Shown in pieces: positions 1-7,744 of a stretch of DNA of 64,000 nucleotides. A program made the translations under genes and the position numbers. Position 1 is the stretch's first letter. Every line of letters begins with the position of its first letter. A model generated the notes under the pieces. That model searched no databases. It was given only the letters and a program-made list of their open reading frames with translations, and was not told the origin of the DNA. The stretch is from Gemmata massiliana (GTDB taxonomy: Bacteria > Planctomycetota > Planctomycetia > Gemmatales > Gemmataceae), in the NCBI GenBank assembly GCA_000531095.1, contig HG799462.1, forward strand, positions 747,551 to 811,550, given 5' to 3'.

Positions 1-183
1 TGTTGGCATGAGTTCGACTTCCCGCCCCAAGCGGGAGAGAGTTTGGGGCCAGCTTTCGTCTTTTTGGACGTCCCGACGGCGCGAATCGTTCCCGACATCA
101 TATTCGATCGGCCACAGCATTCGTAAGATACATCGAGTTTGCGCCGGGATTACACACCGCACGACGAGGACGAAACTCACCAC

Positions 184-1290
184 ATGCAAGCGAAATTAGC
201 TCTGGCTGACGGTACCGTATTCACCGGACGCGGGTTCGGTGCGACCGGCGAAACGACCGGCGAGGTCGTATTTAACACGTCCATGACCGGGTACCAGGAA
301 GTTCTCACCGACCCGTCTTACACCGGGCAAATCGTCACGATGACGTACCCGCTCATCGGCAACTACGGCACCACCCCGGACGATCAAGAATCCACCCGCG
401 TGCAGGTCGCCGGGTTCATTGTTCGCGAACTGACCCGCGTGCCGAGCAACTTCCGCTCGAACAACTCGCTCGACGGCTTCCTCAAAGCGAGCAACGTCGT
501 CGGCATCGAGGGCATCGATACGCGGGCACTGGTGCGCCGGCTCCGTGTGCGCGGGTCGATGAACGGCATCCTCTCGACGGCCGACCTCGACGACGCTTCG
601 CTTGTGAAAAAGGCGCGCGAGTTCCCCGGTATGGAAGGCCGCGATCTCGTTTCCGAAGTCGTGCCGAAGCAAGCGTTTAAGTGGAAGGACGGGTTCGGGG
701 CATTCGCCGATCACGTGATCCCGTCCAAGCCGGCGACCAAGCGCGTGGTCGCGATCGATTACGGCATGAAGTGGAACATCCTGCGCTGTCTCACGCAGGT
801 CGGCTGCGAGGTCACCGTTGTCCCGGGCACCGCGTCCGCGGACGAAGTGCTCTCCCACAACCCGGACGGGATCTTCCTGTCGAACGGCCCCGGCGACCCG
901 GCCGCGGTGGGTTACGCGATCGACACCGTAAAGAACCTGATCGGCAAGAAACCGATCTTCGGTATCTGTTTGGGGCACCAGTTGCTCGGTTTGGCGTTCG
1001 GCGCGAAGACCTTCAAGCTGAAGTTCGGGCACCGCGGCGCGAACCAGCCGGTGCGGAACGAACTCACGAAGCAGATCGAGATCACCACGCAGAACCACGG
1101 CTTCTCGGTCGACCCGAGCACGCTCCCGTCGAACGTGGTCCCGACGCACATCAACCTGAACGACAACACGCTGGAAGGGCTGAAGCACACGTCGCTTCCG
1201 GTGTTCAGCGTGCAGTACCACCCGGAAGCCGCCGCCGGCCCACACGACTCCAGCTACTTGTTCGAGGACTTCCGCAAGATGATGGGGTGA
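184..1290 (+). CDS. carA: Carbamoyl-phosphate synthase small (glutaminase) subunit
   Basis: The protein supplies ammonia from glutamine to the large subunit CarB, for carbamoyl phosphate used in arginine and pyrimidine synthesis in the cytoplasm. The 368-residue length is normal for the family. The N-terminal CarA domain occupies about residues 1-170. The C-terminal class I glutamine amidotransferase domain carries the motif GICLGHQLLG, with nucleophile Cys262, and QYHPEA, with His346 and Glu348 completing the triad. The oxyanion-strand motif LSNGPGDP is also present. I chose the ATG at 184 because the family motif KLALADGTVFTG begins just after it; an in-frame ATG at 139 would add 15 unconserved residues. 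A purine-rich GAGGA lies about 11 bases upstream of 184. No carB is seen in the window. Identification is secure; only the start carries any doubt. Confidence 0.97.
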   Translation: MQAKLALADGTVFTGRGFGATGETTGEVVFNTSMTGYQEVLTDPSYTGQIVTMTYPLIGNYGTTPDDQESTRVQVAGFIVRELTRVPSNFRSNNSLDGFLKASNVVGIEGIDTRALVRRLRVRGSMNGILSTADLDDASLVKKAREFPGMEGRDLVSEVVPKQAFKWKDGFGAFADHVIPSKPATKRVVAIDYGMKWNILRCLTQVGCEVTVVPGTASADEVLSHNPDGIFLSNGPGDPAAVGYAIDTVKNLIGKKPIFGICLGHQLLGLAFGAKTFKLKFGHRGANQPVRNELTKQIEITTQNHGFSVDPSTLPSNVVPTHINLNDNTLEGLKHTSLPVFSVQYHPEAAAGPHDSSYLFEDFRKMMG

Positions 1291-1313
1291 GTGGACGGTA
1301 AGCGGAGTCGCCC

Positions 1314-1709
1314 GTGAAACTCTATCGCGCCATGACGCCGGCCGACGACGGATTGCCGCAAGTTGCTCGTTCGGCTCGGGCGCTAGGTGTTCGCGCACTC
1401 AACGAGTCCACAAACCCGGACGTGACAGCCACCGCTCCCGATGAGATAATTCAACCGGGAACTGGTGGGATGTCGGAAGCTCCGAACGATCCGGCAAATC
1501 TACCGCCACTTCGGAAACCTGCTTCTTTGGGGGGAAAGGGCAAAGACCCAGTTTGGGAGATCGACACCACCGATTTGGGGCCGGATCTACAATTCAGGCA
1601 GGACGGAACCAAACACGTTTTGATCGAACCGGCGCATCCAATGACACTTGCCGAATTTGAGCAAGCGCTAGCTGCGACCCGAGCGAAGTGGGTGCGTCAC
1701 ACCGGTTGA
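1314..1709 (+). CDS. Small Tse2-like (ADP-ribosyltransferase-fold) toxin candidate
   Basis: This 131-residue protein has no signal peptide or membrane segment. Its layout resembles the Tse2 toxin family as I remember it. It has LYRA at residues 3-6, a glycine loop GGMS at 51-54, and a GKDPVWEID strand near 76-84. The block DLQFRQDG follows at 91-98, then HVLIEPAHPM at 101-110 and a C-terminal helix rich in Ala. In Tse2, LYRA, GGTS, DLKVKQD and MPAKPM occur in the same order. Translation probably starts at GTG 1314; an ATG six codons later would remove the LYRA motif. The gene lies 23 bases after carA and 18 bases before a co-directional gene with a strong ribosome site, as expected for a toxin with its antidote. 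No trafficking domain is fused to it. The family call is from memory and not from a profile search. Confidence 0.55.
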   Translation: MKLYRAMTPADDGLPQVARSARALGVRALNESTNPDVTATAPDEIIQPGTGGMSEAPNDPANLPPLRKPASLGGKGKDPVWEIDTTDLGPDLQFRQDGTKHVLIEPAHPMTLAEFEQALAATRAKWVRHTG

Positions 1710-1727
1710 GTTCATGAGGGGAGGGCT

Positions 1728-2660
1728 ATGGCAACTCCATTCGAGCGCGCGAAGGCGGCGTGGGAATCACCCAACCGCGAAAGCGAACTGAATCGCGTCG
1801 TCGAGGCAATGGCGAGTGAAGCGGTTGCGCGCGATGAACTCGACAACGCACTCGGCCAATTACTCGACGAGGTGCGCGACGCAGGCGCAGATGACGAGAC
1901 GGAAGAAATAATCAATAACGTCGGTGACCGACTTCACGGATGGTGTCACGAAAGTCGGCGAATCAGTGCGGAAACGTCGGCGCAACCCACCCAAGAAGAA
2001 ATCGCGAAATTACCCCGTTGGGCGCAAGTAGCATTTGCGGCTCGGTGCGCCAGACGGGTACTTCCGCTGTTTTCACACAGGTGGCCGGATGCACCGGAAA
2101 ACTACGCCACGAGACTCACCTGGGCCGTCGAAGTGGGTGAGCGGTCCGCTGCCCACGCGGGCGCGGGAGAAGACTGGGCTCCTCCAGCCGGCGCGCTAAC
2201 CTGTGCTGCTTACGTCTGCGATGCGGTGACGAACGCGAGTCGCGATCGCGCTCGAGCAATTGAAGTCATCAAACACACAGTCACCGCTGTTACCAAATTC
2301 AAGGACCGAGCCGAAAACATCTTTGATCCTCACATCGGCGAAATTTTTCACGCTATCACGAGCCACACTATTGGGGTAATTGCCAATCACCTCGCGATTA
2401 GCCAAGAGACATTCAATGCCGCGGTGAGAGAAGCCAATACCATCGTTCGTGGCGATTTTGAACACCTCGTGCGGCTTGCCGCAGGACAGCATTGGAGCAA
2501 TGAGACGCCGGTGCCGCCCGCTGTGTTTGGTCCCATGTGGCCCAACGGTGCTCCAAAGAGTTGGCCTAAAGACCTGAGTAAAAATCACGATCAACCGATT
2601 GCGGGAGATATGACAGTACGCAGTATTGTGGGCCATATCGTGCAAGCGGTGGTCGCCTGA
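1728..2660 (+). CDS. Helical protein of unknown function, possible antidote partner
   Basis: I do not recognise this 310-residue protein. It starts at ATG 1728, behind a strong Shine-Dalgarno block (GAGGGGAGGG) seven bases upstream. The N-terminal 110 residues are charged and helical, with the motif VARDELDNALGQLLDEV. The rest is rich in Ala and His and also predicted helical, ending in a short hydrophobic stretch. There is no signal peptide or transmembrane segment, so it is probably cytoplasmic. It follows the Tse2-like gene by only 18 bases and is clearly in the same transcription unit, so by position it is the best candidate for a cognate immunity protein. It is much longer than the known Tse2 antidote Tsi2 (about 77 residues) and I see no similarity to it. 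The antidote role is inference only. Confidence 0.75.
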   Translation: MATPFERAKAAWESPNRESELNRVVEAMASEAVARDELDNALGQLLDEVRDAGADDETEEIINNVGDRLHGWCHESRRISAETSAQPTQEEIAKLPRWAQVAFAARCARRVLPLFSHRWPDAPENYATRLTWAVEVGERSAAHAGAGEDWAPPAGALTCAAYVCDAVTNASRDRARAIEVIKHTVTAVTKFKDRAENIFDPHIGEIFHAITSHTIGVIANHLAISQETFNAAVREANTIVRGDFEHLVRLAAGQHWSNETPVPPAVFGPMWPNGAPKSWPKDLSKNHDQPIAGDMTVRSIVGHIVQAVVA

Positions 2661-2724
2661 GCGTCAGCAAACACTGCACCGCCTGTGGCGGAAATAATCG
2701 TAGTGGCGTAACCCATCGCTACAC

Positions 2725-4041
2725 TCACGCGCTGTTCGCGCTACTCGATAGCACGTAGTACCGGTTCGCGCGAGCGGGTTCGGGGCGGCGGACCGTTTCT
2801 CGGCACGCGGGCGCGTCCGGTACGCGCACGCGGGTCGCGGTGACGATCGGTTCCACACGCACTTCCACCTTGCGCTCCGGGCGCTTCCCGTTCAGCAGCA
2901 GACCGATCCACGTGTACCGCACACACAGTTCGTAGGTCGTGAGTAGTACCGTGAACGTGAGCGCGTTCACGAGCAGGAACTCTGCGACCATCGGGAATGT
3001 GATCGAAGCGAACACTACTTGAAACGCCGCCTGCACCGGGAAGCCGGCGAGGTAGCACCAGTACGATGCGTCCGCGAGGTACTTCCACCGCGGGCTGGTG
3101 CCCGCGAAGTGCTGTTGGAACAAGCCGATCAGCCCGCCGATCATCAGCCACGTGTACAACCCGCCCAGGAAGATCGCGACCGCCTTCCACACGACCAACC
3201 ACGCGGGCGGCACGCCGCGCACCACTTCTTCCACCCAGTTCCCGGAGATGGTGAGCTTCAACATCACGGGGAGCACAACGAGATTCGCGACCGCGAGGTG
3301 CAACCGCCACCGGCGCCCCACCCCTGCGAGCGCGGCGCGGTGGCGATACAGCAGCGCGCCGACGAAGAAGAATCCGAGGTAGTACGCGAGCACCGCCAGT
3401 TCGGGCACCCACCCCTTTGGTGTGTCGATCCACCACGTGGACATGTCCCACATCAGCGGCACGGTGAGCGCTGCGGCGACGGGAACCTTCACGCGCGAGC
3501 GCAAAACGCGCTTCACGAGTGCGTCGAAGGCGCGCGTCAAACGAACCGGGAACCGTTCCTTCAGTGCGAACAGCGCCAGGAGCGGCACGCAGCACATCAG
3601 GAGGTAGTAGAGGAACCACAAGTGAAAGTTCGGTCCGATCCACCCGCCCACATCCGCTGAGTCCCAAACCGCACCGCGCAGAGCGGCGTGGTGCGCGAAA
3701 ACAGAGTGCAGCACCGGGCACACGATCAGGATCGCGAGCGCCAGCGGAATTGCGACGCGCACAACACGATTGCGGGCCAGTTCTCGCACCCCGCGGCGAG
3801 CGGCCAAGGCGCTCGCCGCGAACCCGGCGAGCACGAAAAACAGTTGCATGCGGAAGTCGTGGACCGCGAAGTAACACGCATCAGCAGCGAGGTGGCGCGT
3901 GTGATCGCGCACCGGGAACCCGACCAGTCCACTGGCCGTGTAGGGGAGCACGCCGTGCGTGACCAACCCCAGGAACATGGCGACCACGCGGAGGTTGTCG
4001 AGGGCGGCGTTGCGCGTCGAAGAAGAGACATGTGCGGCCAT
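2725..4041 (-). CDS. Acyltransferase family 3 (OpgC/MdoC-like) membrane protein
   Basis: This is an integral membrane O-acyltransferase of 438 residues with about ten hydrophobic helices. The opening LDNLRVVAMFLGLVTHGVLPY contains the conserved Arg and the His of helix 1 that is essential in the family, and FRMQLFFVLAGF in helix 2 matches the usual Arg-x10-His-like region. Relatives such as OpgC transfer succinyl or acetyl groups to periplasmic glucans or to surface sugars; the substrate here is unknown. I chose the ATG at 4041, about 12 residues before the conserved LDNLR block. An in-frame TTG at 4101 would give a 20-residue extension rich in Arg and Lys. The gene is divergent from the LRR gene at 4209, with about 170 bases between them. 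The C-terminus (about 45 residues) is polar and cytoplasmic. Confidence 0.88.
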   Translation of the reverse strand: MAAHVSSSTRNAALDNLRVVAMFLGLVTHGVLPYTASGLVGFPVRDHTRHLAADACYFAVHDFRMQLFFVLAGFAASALAARRGVRELARNRVVRVAIPLALAILIVCPVLHSVFAHHAALRGAVWDSADVGGWIGPNFHLWFLYYLLMCCVPLLALFALKERFPVRLTRAFDALVKRVLRSRVKVPVAAALTVPLMWDMSTWWIDTPKGWVPELAVLAYYLGFFFVGALLYRHRAALAGVGRRWRLHLAVANLVVLPVMLKLTISGNWVEEVVRGVPPAWLVVWKAVAIFLGGLYTWLMIGGLIGLFQQHFAGTSPRWKYLADASYWCYLAGFPVQAAFQVVFASITFPMVAEFLLVNALTFTVLLTTYELCVRYTWIGLLLNGKRPERKVEVRVEPIVTATRVRVPDAPACRETVRRPEPARANRYYVLSSSANSA

Positions 4042-4208
4042 TTTCCGTGCCGTTTCCGGGCGAAGTCCTTTCTGCCGGAGGTGAGCGATGGGGGCGGGCA
4101 ACGCGGAATGGTACGCGCGGACCGAGTCCGGTGCAACCCCGTTTCAGACGGTGATTAAAATGCCCGAAACTGCGCGCGACGGCGCGCTTCGGTTATCATT
4201 CTGCCACC

Positions 4209-5828
4209 ATGAACGACGAAGCAGGCCTGCTCGCCGCGATTACCGCGCACGCGGACGAGGACACCCCGCGCCTCGCCTACGCGGACTGGCTCGACGAGAA
4301 CGAGGCGCCCGTTCAGGCGGAATTCATCCGGCTCCAGTGCCGACTCGCATCGTGTTCGGCCGCGGACCCGGGCTACCCCGACCTCACCGAGCGCCACGCG
4401 GAATTGGTCGCTCAGTTCGGGCCACTCGCGAAGCTGACCGCGCCCGCGCTGCCGCCCGGTTACCACGCCGAGCACGACATCACTGGTTTCCGGCGCGGGT
4501 TCCTCTCCGCCGCGAGCGGTTCCTGGAGAGCGGACCGGCGCACCCCGACAGACGAGGACGTCGAACAGTTCGCGGCGGGACTTTCGCAACTCATCGCGAC
4601 CACCACCGTTCGCGAGTTGCACCTCAGCGATTTATCGCCGGATCAGGTCTTTCGTATCCTCACGGCTCCCGGAGCGGAATCACTGACGAGCGTGTTTGTC
4701 GCACAAAGATTCGCCCTCGGCTCCACCGGCGACACAGAGAGTGAATTGATTCGATCGATCGCGCAGTCAAAAGTGGTCCCGAATCTGGAGTACCTGAGAT
4801 TGTTCTTCGGCTCCACCCCTCCACCAACTGCCGGCATCACGCAGTTGGCTCGGGCGAAATTCGATCGACTTACACATCTCACATTGTGGATTCAAACCGG
4901 GCCAACGTGTGATCTCACCCCACTCACCGGTGCGACATGGTTCCGCAACTTGCGCCGCGTGTATTTCGGCGACTCCGCGGTGCGGGGAAGTGTACTGGTG
5001 CCCGCGCTCGCGAAGCTCTCGCACCTGGAATCACTCGACCTCATTCAACAATCCGCACCGGCGCGCAAGGCGCTCGGAGCGGCTCGCGGCTTCCCCGCAC
5101 TCGCGCGATTGGAGCTTCAGGGGCGTGTTCCGTTCAACGACGCCGTCCGAATGGCAACCGGGCGGTTCCCAGCTCTGGCCGAACTCACGATTCGCGGCGA
5201 GGGCGACGCGAATGCGGCCGTGCAACGCTTTTGTTCCGCGAAGTGGTGGTCCCAAATTCGAGTATTAGAACTCGCAGGCGGGTGGATCACTGATGCAACG
5301 ATCAAAGCGTTCGCACGCAGCGAAATTGCGGTCGGGCTTCGAGTTCTTCGGCTCCACCAGCGCTCGTTCGGCGCGCCCGGTCTTGCTCTGCTCGCCAACG
5401 GTTCGCGGTTCCCGAATCTGACGACCCTCGCCCTCGATCTCTCGCACGCGACCCAGTGCCGCCCTGCGGTTGCGGTGGCGTTCGCCCGGCGCCTGAGCTT
5501 GCCACGGTTGCGGCACCTGAGCCTCTACGGTTACCCGTTCGGCGCCGCCGGTGCAAAGGAACTGGCCGCGAACCCGCACCTCGCGTCCGTTACGCGCCTC
5601 GCGCTCCGCAATTGCGACCTCAACGAGCGCGGGCTGACCGCGCTGGTTCGGTCCCCGCACCTTCAACAGTTGGTCGAACTCGACGTCGGGAACAATAACC
5701 TGAAGAGGGCCGGCGCGCTGCTCGACCCGGTTCGGCTCCCGCGCCTGTCCGCACTCGGACTGGGCGGTAACCCGCTCACCCCGGCGGCGCGCGACAAGCT
5801 CCACCGCGCACGCGGGTGGCTCGCATGA
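4209..5828 (+). CDS. TIGR02996-domain leucine-rich-repeat protein, paralogue 1
   Basis: The first 50 residues carry the domain called TIGR02996, a repeat-companion domain largely confined to Gemmata relatives. It shows as PRLAYADWLDENE followed by EFIRLQCRLA. After a linker, residues 130-539 hold irregular leucine-rich repeats of the ribonuclease-inhibitor type (LxxLxLxxN/C), for example LRHLSLYGYPFG and LVELDVGNNNLK. There is no secretion signal or membrane helix, so it is probably a cytoplasmic binding protein. The function of the family is not known to me. It is the first of three tandem paralogues in one orientation, 22 bases before the next. Length is 539 residues, starting at ATG 4209. 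A protein-interaction scaffold or sensor role is inferred from the repeats only. Confidence 0.9.
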   Translation: MNDEAGLLAAITAHADEDTPRLAYADWLDENEAPVQAEFIRLQCRLASCSAADPGYPDLTERHAELVAQFGPLAKLTAPALPPGYHAEHDITGFRRGFLSAASGSWRADRRTPTDEDVEQFAAGLSQLIATTTVRELHLSDLSPDQVFRILTAPGAESLTSVFVAQRFALGSTGDTESELIRSIAQSKVVPNLEYLRLFFGSTPPPTAGITQLARAKFDRLTHLTLWIQTGPTCDLTPLTGATWFRNLRRVYFGDSAVRGSVLVPALAKLSHLESLDLIQQSAPARKALGAARGFPALARLELQGRVPFNDAVRMATGRFPALAELTIRGEGDANAAVQRFCSAKWWSQIRVLELAGGWITDATIKAFARSEIAVGLRVLRLHQRSFGAPGLALLANGSRFPNLTTLALDLSHATQCRPAVAVAFARRLSLPRLRHLSLYGYPFGAAGAKELAANPHLASVTRLALRNCDLNERGLTALVRSPHLQQLVELDVGNNNLKRAGALLDPVRLPRLSALGLGGNPLTPAARDKLHRARGWLA

Positions 5829-5850
5829 ACCCAGCGCAGAAGAGCCGACT

Positions 5851-7503
5851 ATGAACGACGAAGCCGCTCTGCTCGCCGCGATCACCGCGCACGCGGACGA
5901 GGATACCCCGCGCCTCGCCTATGCGGACTGGCTCGACGAGAACCAGCCGGACGGGAAACCGTCCCCCGTATCCGGGCCGTCGGCGCGGGCCGAGTACATC
6001 CGCGTGCAGTGCCGGCTCGCCCAGCGCGCCTACGACGATCCGGAGTACCCCGCGCTCCGCGAGCGCGAGGAGGAACTTGCGCACTGGCTCGATGTACACG
6101 GGGGCACCGGGCCTGCGGACTCGTTTGAGATTCCCGGCGACCTGGAGTGGTACGACCGCTTCACCCACGGCGACGACGGGGTGTACCGGCGCGGGTTCCC
6201 GGAGGAACTCGCGTTCACCGATTACGACGAGGAGCCGGAAGAGAACATCGAGCGCATCGTGTCCGCACTCCCGGTGGCTTTCGCCACGTCTACGGTACGC
6301 GCACTCCGGCTCGAAGAGGTGTACGGTGCAGAAGTGGCGGGCATTGTGAGCGATCCGGTTGCGGCCGGGCTGCGCGGGCTTTCCCTGGACTACATTGACG
6401 ACGGCGACGAAACGACCGCGGTTCGGGCGATCGCCAAAACGGAGCACCTGACCGGTCTTCAGCGGCTACGCCTCGAATTCTCGATCACCGATACCGATCT
6501 GAAGCGCCTGGCGAAAGCGTCACTGGATTCGCTCGAAGAGCTGATACTCGATGAGTTCACGCCCGTTGGAGGTAAGGCGCTCGGCGCGGCCCGCTGGTTC
6601 CGATCGCTCCGAGTGCTTCAGGTCGGAATGGAGAACCGGGACGCGCTCCGGGCCATCGGTGAACTGCCCGTGATGCCGAACCTCGTCGCGTTCGCGTTCC
6701 CCGGTGATACGGCTCCGACCATGACCGCGGTTCGGAAGTTTGTCGCGTCCAGTTCGTTCCCGCGCCTCAATTACTTGGAGTTCGTGCACGCGCCGCTGTC
6801 CCCCGAACAGGTCGTTGTTCTGAGCCGGGGAACGTGGCCGCTGCGTCACCTCAAGTTGCACAACGTGGACGTGCGCAAGGCCGGCGCGGAAGCGCTGGCG
6901 AACGCGAACTTCGCCGAATCGCTCCGCGTGCTGGACCTTTCCGACTGCGAGATTACGGCCGGGGGAATCCAAGCCTTGGCCGGGTCCGCGAAGTTCGCGG
7001 GGCTCTTGCACCTCGACCTGTCCGATAACCCGATCGGCCCCGGTGGGTTGCTCGCGCTCGCTCGCAGCCCCCACTTGCGCGGGCTGCGCAAACTGAGCCT
7101 TCACGGATGTAACAGCACGAAGGCTCCCATCGACTCCGCCGCTCTGCTAAACTTTCTCACTGCGCTAGAGATGCCGGAACTGCGCCACCTGAGCCTGACC
7201 GACTTACCGGTCGGCGTTCGCGGCGCGAAGGCGATCGCGGCCGGGGGAACGTTCGCGAACCTGACCCGGCTCGATCTGGCGAACTGCGGCTTGCGCGAGA
7301 AGGGGGCGCGGGCGATCGTCGAGTCCCCGGCGCTCGGTAACCTCACGGTACTCGACCTGAGTGGCAACAACGCGGGCCGCGGGATCATCAAGCTCGCGAA
7401 CCCCAAAACGTTCCCGCGCCTCGGGCACTGTGATCTCAACCGCAACCGGCCGCCCAAGGGCTGGCTCGCCCGGCTCCGCAAGCGCCGCGGGGTGAGCGTG
7501 TAG
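5851..7503 (+). CDS. TIGR02996-domain leucine-rich-repeat protein, paralogue 2
   Basis: This 550-residue protein opens almost identically to its upstream neighbour (ALLAAITAHADEDTPRLAYADWLDEN), which points to recent duplication of the 5' end. It differs by an insert (about residues 31-48) ahead of EYIRVQCRLA. A negatively charged linker with EEPEENIERI follows, then LRR units such as LRVLDLSDCEITAGG and LLHLDLSDNPIGPGG. The C-terminus is basic (RLRKRRGVSV). The ATG at 5851 lies 22 bases after the first paralogue and the two are probably cotranscribed. An inverted repeat (7557-7669) separates it from paralogue 3. No signal peptide or membrane helix is present. Molecular function is unknown. 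Confidence 0.9.
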   Translation: MNDEAALLAAITAHADEDTPRLAYADWLDENQPDGKPSPVSGPSARAEYIRVQCRLAQRAYDDPEYPALREREEELAHWLDVHGGTGPADSFEIPGDLEWYDRFTHGDDGVYRRGFPEELAFTDYDEEPEENIERIVSALPVAFATSTVRALRLEEVYGAEVAGIVSDPVAAGLRGLSLDYIDDGDETTAVRAIAKTEHLTGLQRLRLEFSITDTDLKRLAKASLDSLEELILDEFTPVGGKALGAARWFRSLRVLQVGMENRDALRAIGELPVMPNLVAFAFPGDTAPTMTAVRKFVASSSFPRLNYLEFVHAPLSPEQVVVLSRGTWPLRHLKLHNVDVRKAGAEALANANFAESLRVLDLSDCEITAGGIQALAGSAKFAGLLHLDLSDNPIGPGGLLALARSPHLRGLRKLSLHGCNSTKAPIDSAALLNFLTALEMPELRHLSLTDLPVGVRGAKAIAAGGTFANLTRLDLANCGLREKGARAIVESPALGNLTVLDLSGNNAGRGIIKLANPKTFPRLGHCDLNRNRPPKGWLARLRKRRGVSV

Positions 7504-7556
7504 GCCTCGTTGCTTCCGTTTCGAGTCGCGTGTCGGATCGCAAGGGAAAACAGGTA

Positions 7557-7669
7557 TTACGAGCCGCGACCGCGAGGGAGCGGGAAACACCCGCGGTTTT
7601 CAGTAAGCGCCCCAATACAGGATGCCTTCGTACTCGCTCCCTTGCGGTCGCGGCTCGTAAAAGCCGCGG
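7557..7669. repeat. Intergenic inverted-repeat element, family A
   Basis: A 28-base arm at 7557-7584 (core GAGCCGCGACCGCGAGGGAG) recurs as its reverse complement at 7633-7660 with two mismatches. A second, shorter inverted pair interleaves with it: CCCGCGGTTTT at 7590-7600 against AAAAGCCGCGG at 7659-7669. The two pairings overlap, so a transcript could fold in alternative ways. The element fills most of the 241-base gap between LRR paralogues 2 and 3. No coding capacity is evident. Confidence 0.8.
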
Positions 7670-7744
7670 TGACACTTCCGAAGCCGGTTAGCCTTTTGTG
7701 TCGAGCGGCGCGTGTTTTGTACTACCGAGAGCCGAATATCACCT

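Noticed and set aside
8..199. A 63-codon plus-strand frame before carA
   Set aside because: Basic, serine-rich, no ribosome site, overlaps the carA start.
196..1398. A 400-codon minus-strand frame opposite carA
   Set aside because: Composition is typical of an antisense shadow (Arg, Val, His, Asp) and carA is certain.
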